Positions 1 through 11,200 of a stretch of DNA of 64,000 bases are shown in pieces. The notes beneath the pieces are model-generated. The model ran no database searches, was not told the origin of the DNA, and was given only the letters and a program-made list of their open reading frames with translations. The stretch spans positions 13,001,465 to 13,065,464 of the forward strand of contig CM060692.1 of the NCBI GenBank assembly GCA_030686995.1, given 5' to 3'. Position numbers and translations under genes: made by a program. The number at the start of each line of letters is the position of its first letter. The stretch's first letter is position 1. This DNA is from Artemisia argyi. Lineage: Eukaryota; Streptophyta; Magnoliopsida; Asterales; Asteraceae.

Positions 1-2
1 CA

Positions 3-761
3 AAGAAGAAGAGAAAGATTGGAGAAGGAAGCAGTTCTATGCCTGAAGGAGATATGTTTAAACATGATCTTGATCACATTCCTTCTGAGCATCTTAAAGA
101 ACAATTGAAGGTGTATACTGTGGTTGGCAAGATGGAAGATCCTGAAGTAGTTGATGCTAAACCATTAGGAGTCAAATATCCTATTGTCAAAGTAACTACA
201 AGATATGATACTAACATTGGAGCATTTCATGATGTCCAGAGATATGATGGTAAGACTTACAGATTTCTTAGATTTCAACAGATGCTGCATTACTTTGATA
301 GAGAGGATGTTGAAGACTTGTGGAAGTTATACAAGGCAAAGTTTGGAGCTAAGAAATTTGATGGTGAAAAGTATGAGATAGATCAAATTGATCATATCAT
401 AACTTCTTCTGATAATGTAATGTGGAGAGCTCTTAAACTTATGTTTGAACCTTCAATGGATGATTCAGAATGTACAGAGATAGTTGATTACAAAGTAAGA
501 AGATGGAGACTCTTTCAAGATTCTGGAGTTCATGTGTTGAATATTGGACCAATTACTTTGTATATGCTAGCTGAAATGGATTATCCAGTGGTAAGATGCT
601 GGAATATTGTCAATCAGATGGTTAATAGTGATAGACCACTTAAGTTGCAGAAAGACTATGATTCTGATGATCAAGCATTTAATTTGCTATCAAAGTATAA
701 GAAGATATTTGATCAATTGAATTCTAAAGGTTTGAATTGTTTGGAAGCATCCTCCAAGTGA
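3..761 (+). CDS. 3'-terminal ORF of a Copia element (5' partial)
   Basis: An ORF with an ATG at 39, but the same frame is open to the left edge of the window, so this is probably the C-terminal part of a longer Copia polyprotein or a separate 3' ORF. The 240 residues after the ATG are charged, with no membrane segment or catalytic motif. A Trp/Tyr-rich stretch (YRFLRFQQMLHYFDREDVEDL) precedes LWKLYKAKF and MWRALKLMFEP. From memory, ORFs ending in a similar MWR-LK-MFEP pattern often lie at the 3' end of Copia polyproteins in Asteraceae; this is family resemblance, not proof. The position supports it: the stop at 759-761 is followed by a purine-rich tract and a TGTTGG LTR start at 822. No internal stops are seen. 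The biochemical role is not known. Confidence 0.6.
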   Translation, partial: KKKRKIGEGSSSMPEGDMFKHDLDHIPSEHLKEQLKVYTVVGKMEDPEVVDAKPLGVKYPIVKVTTRYDTNIGAFHDVQRYDGKTYRFLRFQQMLHYFDREDVEDLWKLYKAKFGAKKFDGEKYEIDQIDHIITSSDNVMWRALKLMFEPSMDDSECTEIVDYKVRRWRLFQDSGVHVLNIGPITLYMLAEMDYPVVRCWNIVNQMVNSDRPLKLQKDYDSDDQAFNLLSKYKKIFDQLNSKGLNCLEASSK

Positions 762-810
762 TTAATTGAGCTTAGAAGAAACTTACTTATTTAGAAATAA
801 ATAATAAGTT

Positions 811-821
811 TAGGGGAGGAT
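811..821 (+). other. Polypurine tract of the Copia element
   Basis: A purine-rich run (TAGGGGAGGAT) lies directly before the TGTTGGG start of the LTR. Such tracts prime plus-strand DNA synthesis in LTR retrotransposons. The same purine run followed by TGTTGGG occurs on the minus strand at 28,274-28,292, so the two Copia fragments belong to related families. Confidence 0.75.
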
Positions 822-1212
822 TGTTGGGTCTGAAACTGCTGCTGAGTAAAACTGCTGCTAAGTGAAACTGCTGCTAGTAGTAATGATTCTGCTGCTAATG
901 TCAAAGTGCTGCTGAGGATAAATGCTGCTGACAGAATCTACTGCTGATGGGATAAGGATGTATACGGTTTAGATAAATATAGAATAAATTGTGTAAATAT
1001 TATATTTATCTAGAATATACTTATCTTGTAGAGAAAGGTATTGTAAACCTAGTAGGACTCCTTAGTCTATAAAAGGAGGATCCTAGGGTTAGTTTATGTA
1101 CGTGTTATTATTCACTTCAAGGTTGTAAAACCCTAGCATTGTTGAGTGCTCGTATTAATAATATTGAAGTGTTGAAAGTGAATCATTATTCTTCTTAAGT
1201 TAAGCTTTTACA
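822..1212 (+). mobile_element. Copia 3' LTR
   Basis: Starts with TGTTGGG straight after a polypurine tract. A likely TATA-type promoter region is near 1067-1075 (TCTATAAAAG), followed by the leader-like R/U5 part. The first 130 bp hold repeated CTGCTG-containing units. The 3' end is uncertain. I place it at a TTTTACA near 1212, but another CA up to about 1240 is possible. No second LTR copy lies in the window, because the element starts to the left of it. Confidence 0.65.
833..950 (+). repeat. Short CTGCTG-based tandem repeats in the LTR
   Basis: Imperfect units of roughly AAACTGCTGCTRAGT recur six to seven times inside the U3 part of the Copia LTR, with spacing of about 15-25 bp. They could be U3 promoter or enhancer repeats. 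No function can be shown from sequence. Confidence 0.6.
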
Positions 1213-1239
1213 TTCCGCATATTAGCTTAAGTGTTCAAT

Positions 1240-2387
1240 CAAGTTAACTTCTATATAAGATCGTTTAAGCTCAACTGGGATCAACATAAATACAATCATA
1301 AAAACCTAGTACACATCGGTTCATGTTTCTTAAGACGTTCAAGCAAGTTACCCAATGGAGATCTACCAGTTTTCTTAAGCCTAACATTGAAATCATTCAT
1401 CCATTACAATTATAAACAAGCAATCAACCTATAATTAACATCTAGGTTTCATTACATCCAAGCAAACACATGAGAGATCTAGCCTAGCATGTTATAATCA
1501 AGACAAGCATAAGATATACTCAAACAACACATAGACATATTGAATGAATTGAAAGAAGACTTATCTTAATTGAACATGAAAGGTTTCAAGGGGTGAAAAC
1601 CCTTGAAAATACTGTTACAAACGACCTAGGGTTTATTAGGTTTGACCCTAGTATTCTTCACACAAGTTCCTCTCCTAATGAATGAAAAATAGAAAAGTAT
1701 ATATAGATTTTGTGAGGTGACGGCATCAAGAGTAAACGTCTAACGCCGTCATCTCGCCGCCAATAAAGTTCTCGGACTGCCTAGATCTGGATTTGACGCC
1801 GTCACGTGTAATCCATCTTCAGGCCGTCACCAAATTAACTTTTGACGCCCTTCTTCTAACGCCTTCAGGTTTTCTCTGGGTCGTCATGGATTTTGCTCCT
1901 GACGCCGTCACATTTTCCTTCTTGACACCATCAGGTACTGTTCCCAGCATGGAAAATTAAGTATTTGCCGTTTTCTTCACTTTTATGCTCCAAAAACGTC
2001 CAAAATGCTTACTTTTCCAGAATTCACTCCCAAAGTACCTAAAATCACAAAAGGAACGACTTAGGGCAATATTTGATCAAATAAATTCAATTCCGGGCTT
2101 AAATGAACCCTTAAAAACGGTTCATTTTTCGCCTCATCAATCTCCAAAGGTAATTTTGGCCTTTTTGAGCTTTCTTTAATAATTAAGCTTCCCCGGCTCT
2201 GGCTTTTGACCTTTTTCCATTCTCATGCTCGTTTTTGTCGATTTTGCTTTGTTTTTGTCCAATTTTCACACATCCGTACCTGTACATACACAAACAAAAA
2301 TACACATTTTCTTGGCATATTTGGTTAGAATTTGGTATATTTGGTTTGATTTTGGTCTGAAAAGGATGTATGAATAAGCACACATCA
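1240..2387 (-). mobile_element. Element A 3' LTR (chimeric or different subfamily)
   Basis: Ends in CACATCA at 2387, next to the polypurine tract at 2388-2399. From 2135 to 2387 it is clearly homologous to 11,696-11,948 of the other LTR. Further left the similarity stops. This LTR is also much shorter (about 1.1 kb against 3.65 kb). It has its own TATA-like box on the minus strand (1699-1706) and a cluster of TGACGCCGTCA-like palindromes just upstream of that. Recombination between subfamilies, or template switching, would explain the mismatch. Confidence 0.6.
1715..1940 (-). promoter_or_regulatory. Cluster of TGACG-CGTCA palindromes upstream of an LTR TATA box
   Basis: About eight copies, some degenerate, of TGACGCCGTCA occur in 225 bp (for example near 1718, 1740, 1793, 1839, 1901, 1923). 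They lie immediately upstream, in minus-strand orientation, of a TATATATA box at 1699-1706. TGACG is the core bound by TGA-type bZIP factors (as-1/ocs-like elements) in plants. Use as an LTR enhancer is inference. Confidence 0.55.
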
Positions 2388-4236
2388 AAACTCCCCCAGA
2401 CGAAAGTATTGACGTGCCTTCACGCAATGTCATCACCTCACGCTTAAGAGATAAATAATTTCAAAACCTCTTTTTACTGACTTTGTAAAGTAGCAAAGAT
2501 GTTCGAAAGAGATCTCAAAATCATTTATTCCCAAAAATGCTTCGTTTTCCGATTTTCATGAATAACATCTATCACTACTAATTATGTACTTTTTCATTTA
2601 TATATATGTGACGGTTTGCTTGACTTTCATTATCTTTTGATAATTTTTAGGGTCTACGAGTAGAAACACTTCTCATAGAGAAGATACCATACGGATAAAA
2701 ATCGTCATCCTTGATTTTTCACAAGCCCCCAAACTAAGCGTAAAATCGAAATCATTGTTTACCCACAAGTTAGATGCTAACACTACCCATAGAAGTTACT
2801 TGTGTCATTACCTCTTGTTCCCATTTCCTAAGTTTTTTTTGTATCTCAAGATTTTATTTTTGTGAAAAATGAATTTCTTCATATTTTCTCGTTTTGTTAG
2901 TTATTAGTCCGATAAGAGCAGAAAATTTGAACACTAAGTAGTTTCCAACTTTCCCTCGAAAATACATGCATACAAAAATTGGGTCCACATGGAGGTCTCT
3001 GATTTAACACGATTTTGAGGAGTATCCCTTTTATTTTCGACCGAGACAACTCATCTATGGGTCCAGAAATGGAAGCTTTTATTAGGACCTCCCCGGAGTC
3101 GAAGCTTGGCTTTTATTAGACATATTAAGCACATTAACCGTATTAGTCCTTAGCCTTTTACAACAATTACAACATCAGTTATGAGCTGACAAGATGTAAA
3201 AGCCTTATTATGACCTTGGAATTTTTCCTCTACCTTTTTGAAGTCTACAACATCGGTTGTGAGCCGGCAAGATGTTGAAAACTTTTATGGCTTTGGATTA
3301 TTATTGATTATTATTAAGTTTTTCCCAAACCCCGAGTCCTACGGCCTTTACTAAGATCACAACATCGGCTGCGAACCGGCAAGATGCAATAGTCTATTTC
3401 ACCGTAAGACTGGCAGTACCCCTATGTTTACCAAACCCCCATATGCAGAAATTTTCTTAGGAACAAGAAAAAAATAAGCATTGCCCAAACCGTATACCCT
3501 TAATTAAACCTAGAGATCTATTATTATTGGTGAAACAATTTTGTGGGAAAGAAAAGGCCACAAGTATCTTTCATGAGCTCTAAAGAGATCCAACTACTCC
3601 ACGTTTAGTACCAAACTTCTAAGTAAACTCTATCATTTCTCGATCTCCGCAAATTTAAAATCCCAAATAATGAGATCCGCGGATGCTTAGCCGATAATCT
3701 TTTGATTATATTGGTTAAGGGAGACAAGCTAGGGCTCAACACGCCCGGTCAAGTTGGAACATTTATTTCTACTCTCACCAGTAGTAAAGTCAAAACAAGG
3801 TGTCAAATCACTTATTACTTTTTACATATCATATCATATCATTTTTTTTTGGCAATAAAAAGGTGACAAAAATTTTAAAATTTTGGTGGAAAAACGGAGT
3901 TGCACAAGTTAACAGCTCAGATGAAGGTGTCAGGTCAAATCGAATCAAAGATTCACCCCCTAGACTAAAGTGAAACATTGTCCTCAATGTTTTAAGGGTA
4001 AAGGTAATCCTACGTAATATCTAAGGCTGTTTATTAAGTATGCCAAGAGATAAACGTTAGTCGATAAGATTTTGGATATGGTGAATTTCCGAAAGAGCAG
4101 CGAAGAATGAGACTCGAGTGGAGAGAACGACAAAACACGAGCACGAGAGTCCTCAATATTCAGGGAAATTCCTGGACATTCACAAACAACCACGGAACAC
4201 GAGTTTGGAAAGGGTCGCCCACCTCACATCACATTA
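2388..4236 (-). other. Conserved non-coding block before the 3' LTR (element A)
   Basis: No convincing gene is present. The block is strongly similar to 41,111-43,010 in element E, including the LTR-adjacent polypurine tract (2388-2399), the AACATCGGCTGCGAACCGGC stretch (near 3360-3380), the CTTAGCC...TTTGATTAT stretch near 3690, and a second, internal polypurine-like motif (minus-strand TTTAGTCTAGGGGGTGAAT, 3952-3970). Similarity is higher than in gag, which suggests cis-acting sequence (RNA packaging, plus-strand priming) or recent exchange. Confidence 0.6.
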
Positions 4237-5505
4237 TTAAAGAAATGAGAAAATTAAGAAGATGAAAAAGGATAAGCATGGGGTGCCTCCTACGAAGCGT
4301 TTATTTTTGTTCACCGAGTCACATGAGCTTGAATCGATCCCCGAATTAAGTTGTCCTTGGGAAGAGCAGATAGAACGGACACCCGGCACAATAGTTTGAG
4401 ATGCCGGGATCAAAAACGGTATCCTCACTCCTGGTGGAGTGGAAAAGTGAAGCAATGATGGAATAAGTAAGAACGGGTGAAACACACTTATAACGAAAGC
4501 AAAGTCAAATTCTGAATCATGGGTGGGTTGTGTGGGTAAAATATTAAGCACAGGAACATCATGTTCAGAAATCTCGTCCACCACTCCAAAAATATCTTCA
4601 TTCGTATCTGATCCAAAATCTACATCTGGTGGTTTCGCGGGTGGATGAGAAAATGGTAAATCGAAGAGAGATGAATCAGCTTCGGCAAGTAAATCATTAT
4701 CATGTATTTCTTCAAGAATATTTCTTCGAAGGCCATTCTTGTCATTTTCAATACCCGATTGTATCGATTTATCAGAAATAGAATTCAAAATAAGTTCAGA
4801 GTCGATCTCAAAGTCAAAATGCTCATAATCTGGAAGAGAAATAGCTTGAATAGTGGGACTGTCACTACTCGTCTCTTCCGTATGATCGATATCAAAGTGA
4901 AAAGCTTCATAAACCGGATAAGAATGATCAGGATGAAAAGTGGGAATGCCACTAATCTCCTTAGTCGTATCAAATGAAAAACATTCATAATCGGGTAAAC
5001 ATTCCTCGAGCTCGGGCTCCAGAGGATTCTTAATCATTGGCTTTATTGCTTTTCTTTCTTTATTCGTATTGTCCATTGGAGGGAGAGAAGGATTCAGGTC
5101 TTCATTCAACAATTTCTTGATTAAAAGAATATCCCCCACCGGATCACATTCGGCATAATCAATTTCCTGCGAAATTGAATCATTAGATAGGTAGGCTTCG
5201 ATCTCTTCCAAGATATAATCACTTTCTTCAAACGGCAAGAGAGAGTCGGAAAATGTAGTGGGATTGCCACTAGAGGAATTAGAAAAATGACCATCAATAG
5301 CATCTATGCTCTTAACAACGAATTTCTTATATTTTGATGCGTCGGCAGTAAAAATCATTATATCATCGTCATGTCGCAGAGTCAAAGTATCCTCAAAATG
5401 ATCAACTAGGGCTTTTGCGGTACACAAAAATGGTCTCCCTAGGATAAGCGGAACTCTTGGATCAGCCTCATAATTAACAACAACAATGTCGGCCGAAAAA
5501 TACAT
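4237..5505 (-). pseudogene. Protease C-terminus fused to an acidic repeat tail (element A, no pol)
   Basis: A 422-codon ORF with an ATG at 5505. Its first 50 residues are the C-terminal half of the aspartic protease domain (DPRVPLILGRPFL). Next comes an acidic linker shared with element E (LEEIEAYLSNDSIS, then LLNEDLNPSLPP). After that, where E continues into reverse transcriptase, this ORF has three imperfect repeats around LPDYE-F-FD (near 4970-5010, 4870-4920 and 4785-4850) and a proline-rich, then hydrophobic end. No RT, RNase H or integrase motif follows. The start is probably not the native one: the protease N-terminal half lies upstream in another frame, so a frameshift separates them. 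Similar pol-less tails occur, from memory, in Asteraceae repeats. The function of the tail is unknown. Confidence 0.65.
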
Positions 5506-5623
5506 GAATTAACTCGAACAAATACATCTTCAGCAATTCCGACCGGGTGAGTATCGAACGATTAGCGAGCTCTAGAGTCATACGAGTCGGTTTAAGTTCT
5601 GCCATTCCAAGTTGTTCATAGAT

Positions 5624-6120
5624 TTACAAAGGCATAAGGTTAATGCTTGCACCTGAATCGGATAGGGCGTTACAAACATCTTGATTTTTTAAAGAACAAG
5701 GAATGAGAAACTCTCCCGAATCTCCAAGCTTCTTGGGAAGCTTTTTGAGAAGAATTGCTGAGCATTGAGCATTAATCGAGGTTTCAGATAACTTAAGTAA
5801 TTTTTCTTTATTACTGATAAGATTTTTGAACGTTGAAGCAAACTTTGGCATATAATCAAGAGCATCCATAAAACTAATGTCAAAGTGTAATTTTTAAAAA
5901 ATTTCAAGAAACTTCTCCATTTGTCTCTTAGATTTCTCACGGAGCTATTCATCATTAAACCTCGAAGGATATGGAAGTTTTGACTTATATTTAAATCCTT
6001 TTTCAGAAACGACTTTTTCTTTATCTTTAAATGTTTGGACAACCAGAGGTTGGAAGTTTTTAGTGCCTCCGTTATTAATAGGAGGTACCGGGTCCTTTGT
6101 CGCCTCGGTCTCACGGTCCA
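5624..6120 (-). pseudogene. Gag-protease linker and protease N-terminal half (element A)
   Basis: Minus-strand frame with [20 protein letters not shown], then [18 protein letters not shown] and the aspartic protease active-site region [13 protein letters not shown], which keeps the catalytic Asp (DSG). A stop follows directly at 5624, and the rest of the domain (ILGRPFL, near 5450) is in another frame. Upstream, the linker (6120-5870) is broken by further frame changes. In an intact element this protease would cut Gag/Gag-Pol inside the virus-like particle. Here it is inactive by frameshift and stop. Confidence 0.7.
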
Positions 6121-6559
6121 CTACCTTAGCAGGAGGAGAAGAAGAGGTAGTTGGAGCCGTGGGTCCATCATATGAAACACCACTACGTGTCGTAATCGCC
6201 TTGACCTAGCCCCTCAGGTTTGCGATCGTGTTGCTTGGAAGAGAAGTAGTACCCGAACCCGAGGGTCGGTCATTTAAATGCTTATTCAACTCAGTCATTT
6301 GATTAATCAACATTTTATTCATTTCCTCTTGATTTTTCATAAATTGCTTAAACATCTCATCCGAGGGTGACGGATTTTGATTCACAACTGAATTCTAATT
6401 TTGAAAATTTTGTCCTTGGTTTCCATAATTTTGATTTGCCTGATTGTAATTTCAATAATTAGCATTTTGAAAATTTCTGTTATTTCCATAATTTTGAAAA
6501 TTCCCTTTATTCGGGCCTTGATTGTAATTCCCCCGATTTTGATTTTGAAAACCATTGTT

Positions 6560-7773
6560 CATTCGGTTTTGATTTTGATTCTGGTTAAATTGTTTGTTTC
6601 GAGTTTGCACTTGATTAACTTGATTCTCTTGATTTGGTTGATTGAAACTGGGTGGTCCAAGATAATTGTTGGAACGGTAGCTAAGAAGATTACGGTCCCC
6701 TTGTGGTTGGTAAGCATTATTGTAGGTTCCCGAAGCAGCTTACACATTCTCATGAGAAAAGGCACCGGAGACCGGACATTCATAATACAAGTGTGGACCA
6801 CCACAAGTCTCACAATTTTGATTAATTATGTTCACTTGTTGAGAAGACTTTTCAATAGCCATTGATTCAACTTTTTTAATGAGAGCAGCTATAGCATTCA
6901 TAACTTCATCATTCGATTTATTTATTCTCAATAATTGAAGCTTGAAGTTGGTTTCTAGCCATCCTCACTTTAGATTTATTCTCAATAATTGTGAAGGCAT
7001 CTTGAATGTTTTGGGTCAACAAGTTTCCACCTGCAGTAGAGTTGAGTGAGTCTTGATCGGCAAGACACAACCCAGTGTAGAAAGTATCAATTTGATGCAA
7101 AGGTGAAAACCCGTGATTTGGACACTTTTCCAACAACTCCTTAAATCTATCCCAAGCTTCGCTGAATGATTCATCGAAAGCTTGCTGAAATCGAAAGATT
7201 TGAGTTCAGAGATTAGACGATTTAGAAGAAGGATAGAAATAATTCACGAATTTAGAAGCTAGATCATTCCAAGTTTGAATCGAGTTCGGTGGTTCCTTTT
7301 CAAGCCAAGTCCAGGCTGCTCCCTTGAGGGAGAAAGGAAACAATTTCATCTTAACCACATCATAAGGAACTTGATTTAACTTTATGGTTTCAGTGATGTC
7401 GGTGAAATTCCTAATGTGAGCATAAGGATCCTCACTTTCTAATCCGTGAAATGAGATACCCGTGATGATACTGAGTAACCCGTGATTAATTTCAAATTGA
7501 TTTGCTTGAAATTCTGGTTTCACAATGGCCCTCCGAACACCATTGAAAGGTGATTGGAGTTGTTCCTCCATCGGACGTGAATCATAAGCCGGTTGGGGTC
7601 CCATTGGAGGGATCCCATTTTGTTGAGCACCACCGATTGGTGGGGGTCCCAAGTGTTGTTCGTCTTGGTTCATTTCCTCAACGGTTGGGAAAAGAACTCA
7701 GTGTGTGTGATGAATTAAACTTTCTGGATTCGAAAGTGGAGAAATAAGACGTTTAGAAGATGAGCGGGAGTTC
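6560..7773 (-). pseudogene. Gag of element A (broken)
   Basis: Starts at an ATG near 7773 with a leader like that of element E (SSSKRLISPLSNPESLI), then a TGA near 7700. The capsid-like core (LKGAAWTWLEKEPPNSIQTWNDLASKFVNYFYP, shown here in part) spans 7673-7206 and ends at a stop. The same frame resumes at FKELLEKCPNHG...IDTFYTGL (7136-6918). After a frameshift come the zinc knuckle CETCGGPHLYYECP (near 6770-6810) and a long Asn/Gln-rich stretch. Gag would form the cytoplasmic particle and bind RNA. At least two stops and one frameshift make it non-functional. Confidence 0.75.
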
Positions 7774-8275
7774 ATACACCACAAAAATAAAAAATTGAAA
7801 AAGAAAAAGAAAATGGAAAATGAAAATCTTTTTGTATTTTTGGTTGGGAATTATTTTTGGCTTTTTTAATATCTTGAAAAACAAAACACAAATCTTTTAT
7901 TTTTTTTTGTAACCATTACGTTATTCGTAACCGTTTCCTCTATACTACGTGTAGCGGAGCAGGAGAGAATGGTGTTTCTCTCTTCGGTCTGCAATTTAAT
8001 GTCAAGACCTCCGTATTCCCCGTTTAGTTGGTTGTAGTAATAAAGTAATCCGAATACGTATAATTTCACGATCTCTTTTGTTGTTTTTTCGGAATGGTTT
8101 ACAAAACTCCCTCAAGAGTGAGGATGTTTATTTTATTTTTTGGATTTTTGAAAACTCTTTAGTAAAAGTGTTTTTGATTTTTTACTTTTTATATTTTTAT
8201 AGAAAATATATACAAGAAAAAGGAAGGTTTTCAAAACACGATTCGAAAACGAAAATCAAAAATTCACTTCAACCT

Positions 8276-8293
8276 TCCCTGGCAGTGGTGCCA
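8276..8293 (-). other. Primer-binding site of element A
   Basis: The minus strand reads TGGCACCACTGCCAGGGA five bases inside the 5' LTR edge. It matches the site of element E with three differences and that of element B with two. In Athila/Tat elements sites of this type are usually assigned to tRNA-Asp; that assignment is from memory. Confidence 0.75.
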
Positions 8294-8298
8294 AAATT

Positions 8299-11200
8299 TG
8301 ATTGCTCAAATATAATATATAGTATAGTATTTCTCAAAGGAATTGCTAAGGAAATAAGCAAAACCCGAGGTCGTAGTCCGTGTGAAGGTGTGAATGGAAT
8401 TTGAAATTCCCGGTTCGTGAAAAGTGTCGTAAAAGTGGAGAAAGATTTCAATAAGATTTAAACTAATGAATATGAAAATGAAACACAATCAACCAATTAA
8501 GCACGTAAATCAAGTTACCAAACCTAAAACGTAAAAAACGTAAGCTAAAACGTAAATTAAACGTAAATACGCGAATTAAAAAGTGAATTTAAAGCTAGAC
8601 TAATCCTATGGGTATGAAAATAATTTTCCTAAGTTAAAAATGATAAAAGAAAATTTTGAGAAAAAGAAAAATATTTTTTGACTTTTTATTTAATTATTAT
8701 GAATTAAAAACTATTTTAACTAATTAAAATGTAACTAAAAATGCAAATAAAAAGAAATTAAGTGAAAAAAATACAAAATTAATTTTTAAAAATCTGAAAT
8801 AACTAAAAACTATTTTCTAAAATCTTTTTGGATATTTTTATGCTTTTTCTGATTTTTATTTGATTTTTCGTTAATAAAAGTAATTAAAAATTGATTAAAA
8901 ATTAAAATAAAATAAGAAAAATAGCAAAACAATTCAGAAAAATATGAAAATTTTATGGAAATTATAAAATATTAACTAAACCCTAGGAAAAATATGAAAA
9001 CTAAAAAATAAGTTGAAAAGTGATTAATGGGCTGAAAACTGCTTATTTGGAGTGCTTATTAATAAGCACTCTTGACCAAAGTTTACCAAACTTAACCCAA
9101 GGGGGTATTTAACTCAAATAAGCTTAAATGAACTGATAAAAGACCTAATGATTCACAGAAACTCACTTATTAATGAATAGCAGTTGAAGAAGCACTTAAT
9201 AAATAAGTAGTTTCTACCAAAAGGACTTAATAAGCTCAGGGCCAGAGATGCACACTTATGTAAGCTTAGTTAAACTTATAATGACCAGATAAACACACAA
9301 GAAAAGCTGAATAAGCACCCAACAGTTCAAATATAAAGACATAAAATGAGATTGAACTACTCTACTAGACAACTAATTTTTAAGCACTTAGAAAGTTAAT
9401 TAACCCAACCTAAAAGTAGAGATGTAAAGCTAGAACTACAGGTAACCTAAAATTAGCAAAAGCCCTAAATCTTATCACCTAATTGAACCCAAAAAATCCC
9501 TGAGATCAGATCACTGTAGCAACTATTTTATGCCTAGAACAGGTTAAACCATACCCCTTGCAGATTAATTTATACCTAGCAAATGATGACGAAAATGTTT
9601 GAAAGTGATTTTGTGACAAGTTTATACTACCAATTAACTACTCAAAAAATTTTAAGCAATTTGAACAGCAAAAGGACACTAAAGGTACTCTAGATCAGAT
9701 CTTGTTCAAATATATATGCAAATTTCTTTTGACTATTCAAATGCACCTAAACTTTGACCAATCCCAATTTCAAAGGCCTAGAACTATCCCTAGATGATAT
9801 ATTAAGCTAGATTATTATGGAATTCCCCTAGATGAACCTTAAATCCAACAGAATGCAAAGCCACAAATTCACATGAACAATATTGAACATAGATTTGAGC
9901 TAGGAAGTGAAGTTTGACTTTTTATGCTTAAAACTACCAATATAGTGATTGTCTTAACCTATGTAAGCCTAGAGTAGTCTAATGGTGCAGAAAGATCAAA
10001 AGTAACTTAGCAGGAACTCAACTAAACTAGATGATCCAAACACTACCTTACTAGACCTATTACCCTAACTTTTTGAGATTTAATCTTATAATAAACTAAC
10101 CAATGATCAAAACAAGTGAGATAACAGATTATAAGGCAGAATCACTGATAAAAACCAACAATAAACCAACATAACTCAAAAACTCAGTTCCTAATGATAC
10201 TAAGCAGAATTGAAATAGTAAGAACCAAATAAGAAATCAAACCACTATTATATTATGAAGTCTACTACTATAAGCTATCAAATATCTAATTAACTCAAAT
10301 GAAACAGAAAACAATTAACTATAACAGATCTATACTATTAGCAGATGCAAAATCAGAATTATAGAATTCAAAATGAAACTTACAAGTTGATTCCCCCTCA
10401 GCTCAAACAGAGGGGGTTCACTAAGCTTGCCTGTCTTTAGACATGCCAATGGCTCCTTTTGGACTATCAAATTACCCCTACTGCTTATTTGAATCAGCAG
10501 TTTGACATCAGTTGACTTTTTGAAGAATGAAATAGTACCAATTTAACTACTACTCTCAATAAGCTATGATTGAGCTTATATGAGCTTTTGTAAAGGAAAA
10601 CAAAGCTCGTTGAAGCTTAAGTTTAAACTTGAAACAAATATTTTATTTATTTATTTATTTTTTTAGATTTTCTGATTTTTTTTTTTATTTTTTGACACAA
10701 GATAAACAATAATAAAATCAAAACCTTAAGCAAACTAACAATGATTATATTGATCTAAATAAACAGTAAATATGACTCAAATAAAACTAAATAAGAAATT
10801 ATGACAATTAAGCTAAAAGTAGAATTTCATTAAACTGAAAAGCTGAGTACAAATTGATTACAAGGAATTTAAAAACAGTATAACAAGGTAAGTATTACAT
10901 AAGACTACACACCTAAAGCTTTGAATGAGGAGGGTATTTATACACGAATTAGGGAGGCCTCTTGGATCCTTCTAGTATTCCAGCTCACCAATCCTTGTGC
11001 TTATGTGTTTCTTTGAGTCAATTTCAGCTCTTGGATTCACTTCTAGATATTTCCATTGAATTTGCGCCCTTGGATCATGTGCCAATAATGAATGAATCCT
11101 GCGTGTTAGCTATTATTGGACCACGTGTGCCTCTGGATCCTTCCTGACATTTCCTGACATGTTCTAGAAACCCAATCATTGGGTAATTATTACTAAGATG

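Noticed and set aside
3984..4193. Small ORF conserved between elements A and E (also 42,751-42,954)
   Set aside because: The native frame lacks an ATG start at the shared position (it begins with GTG), and the whole surrounding DNA is equally conserved, so conservation is not specific to this frame. Kept only as part of the non-coding block finding.
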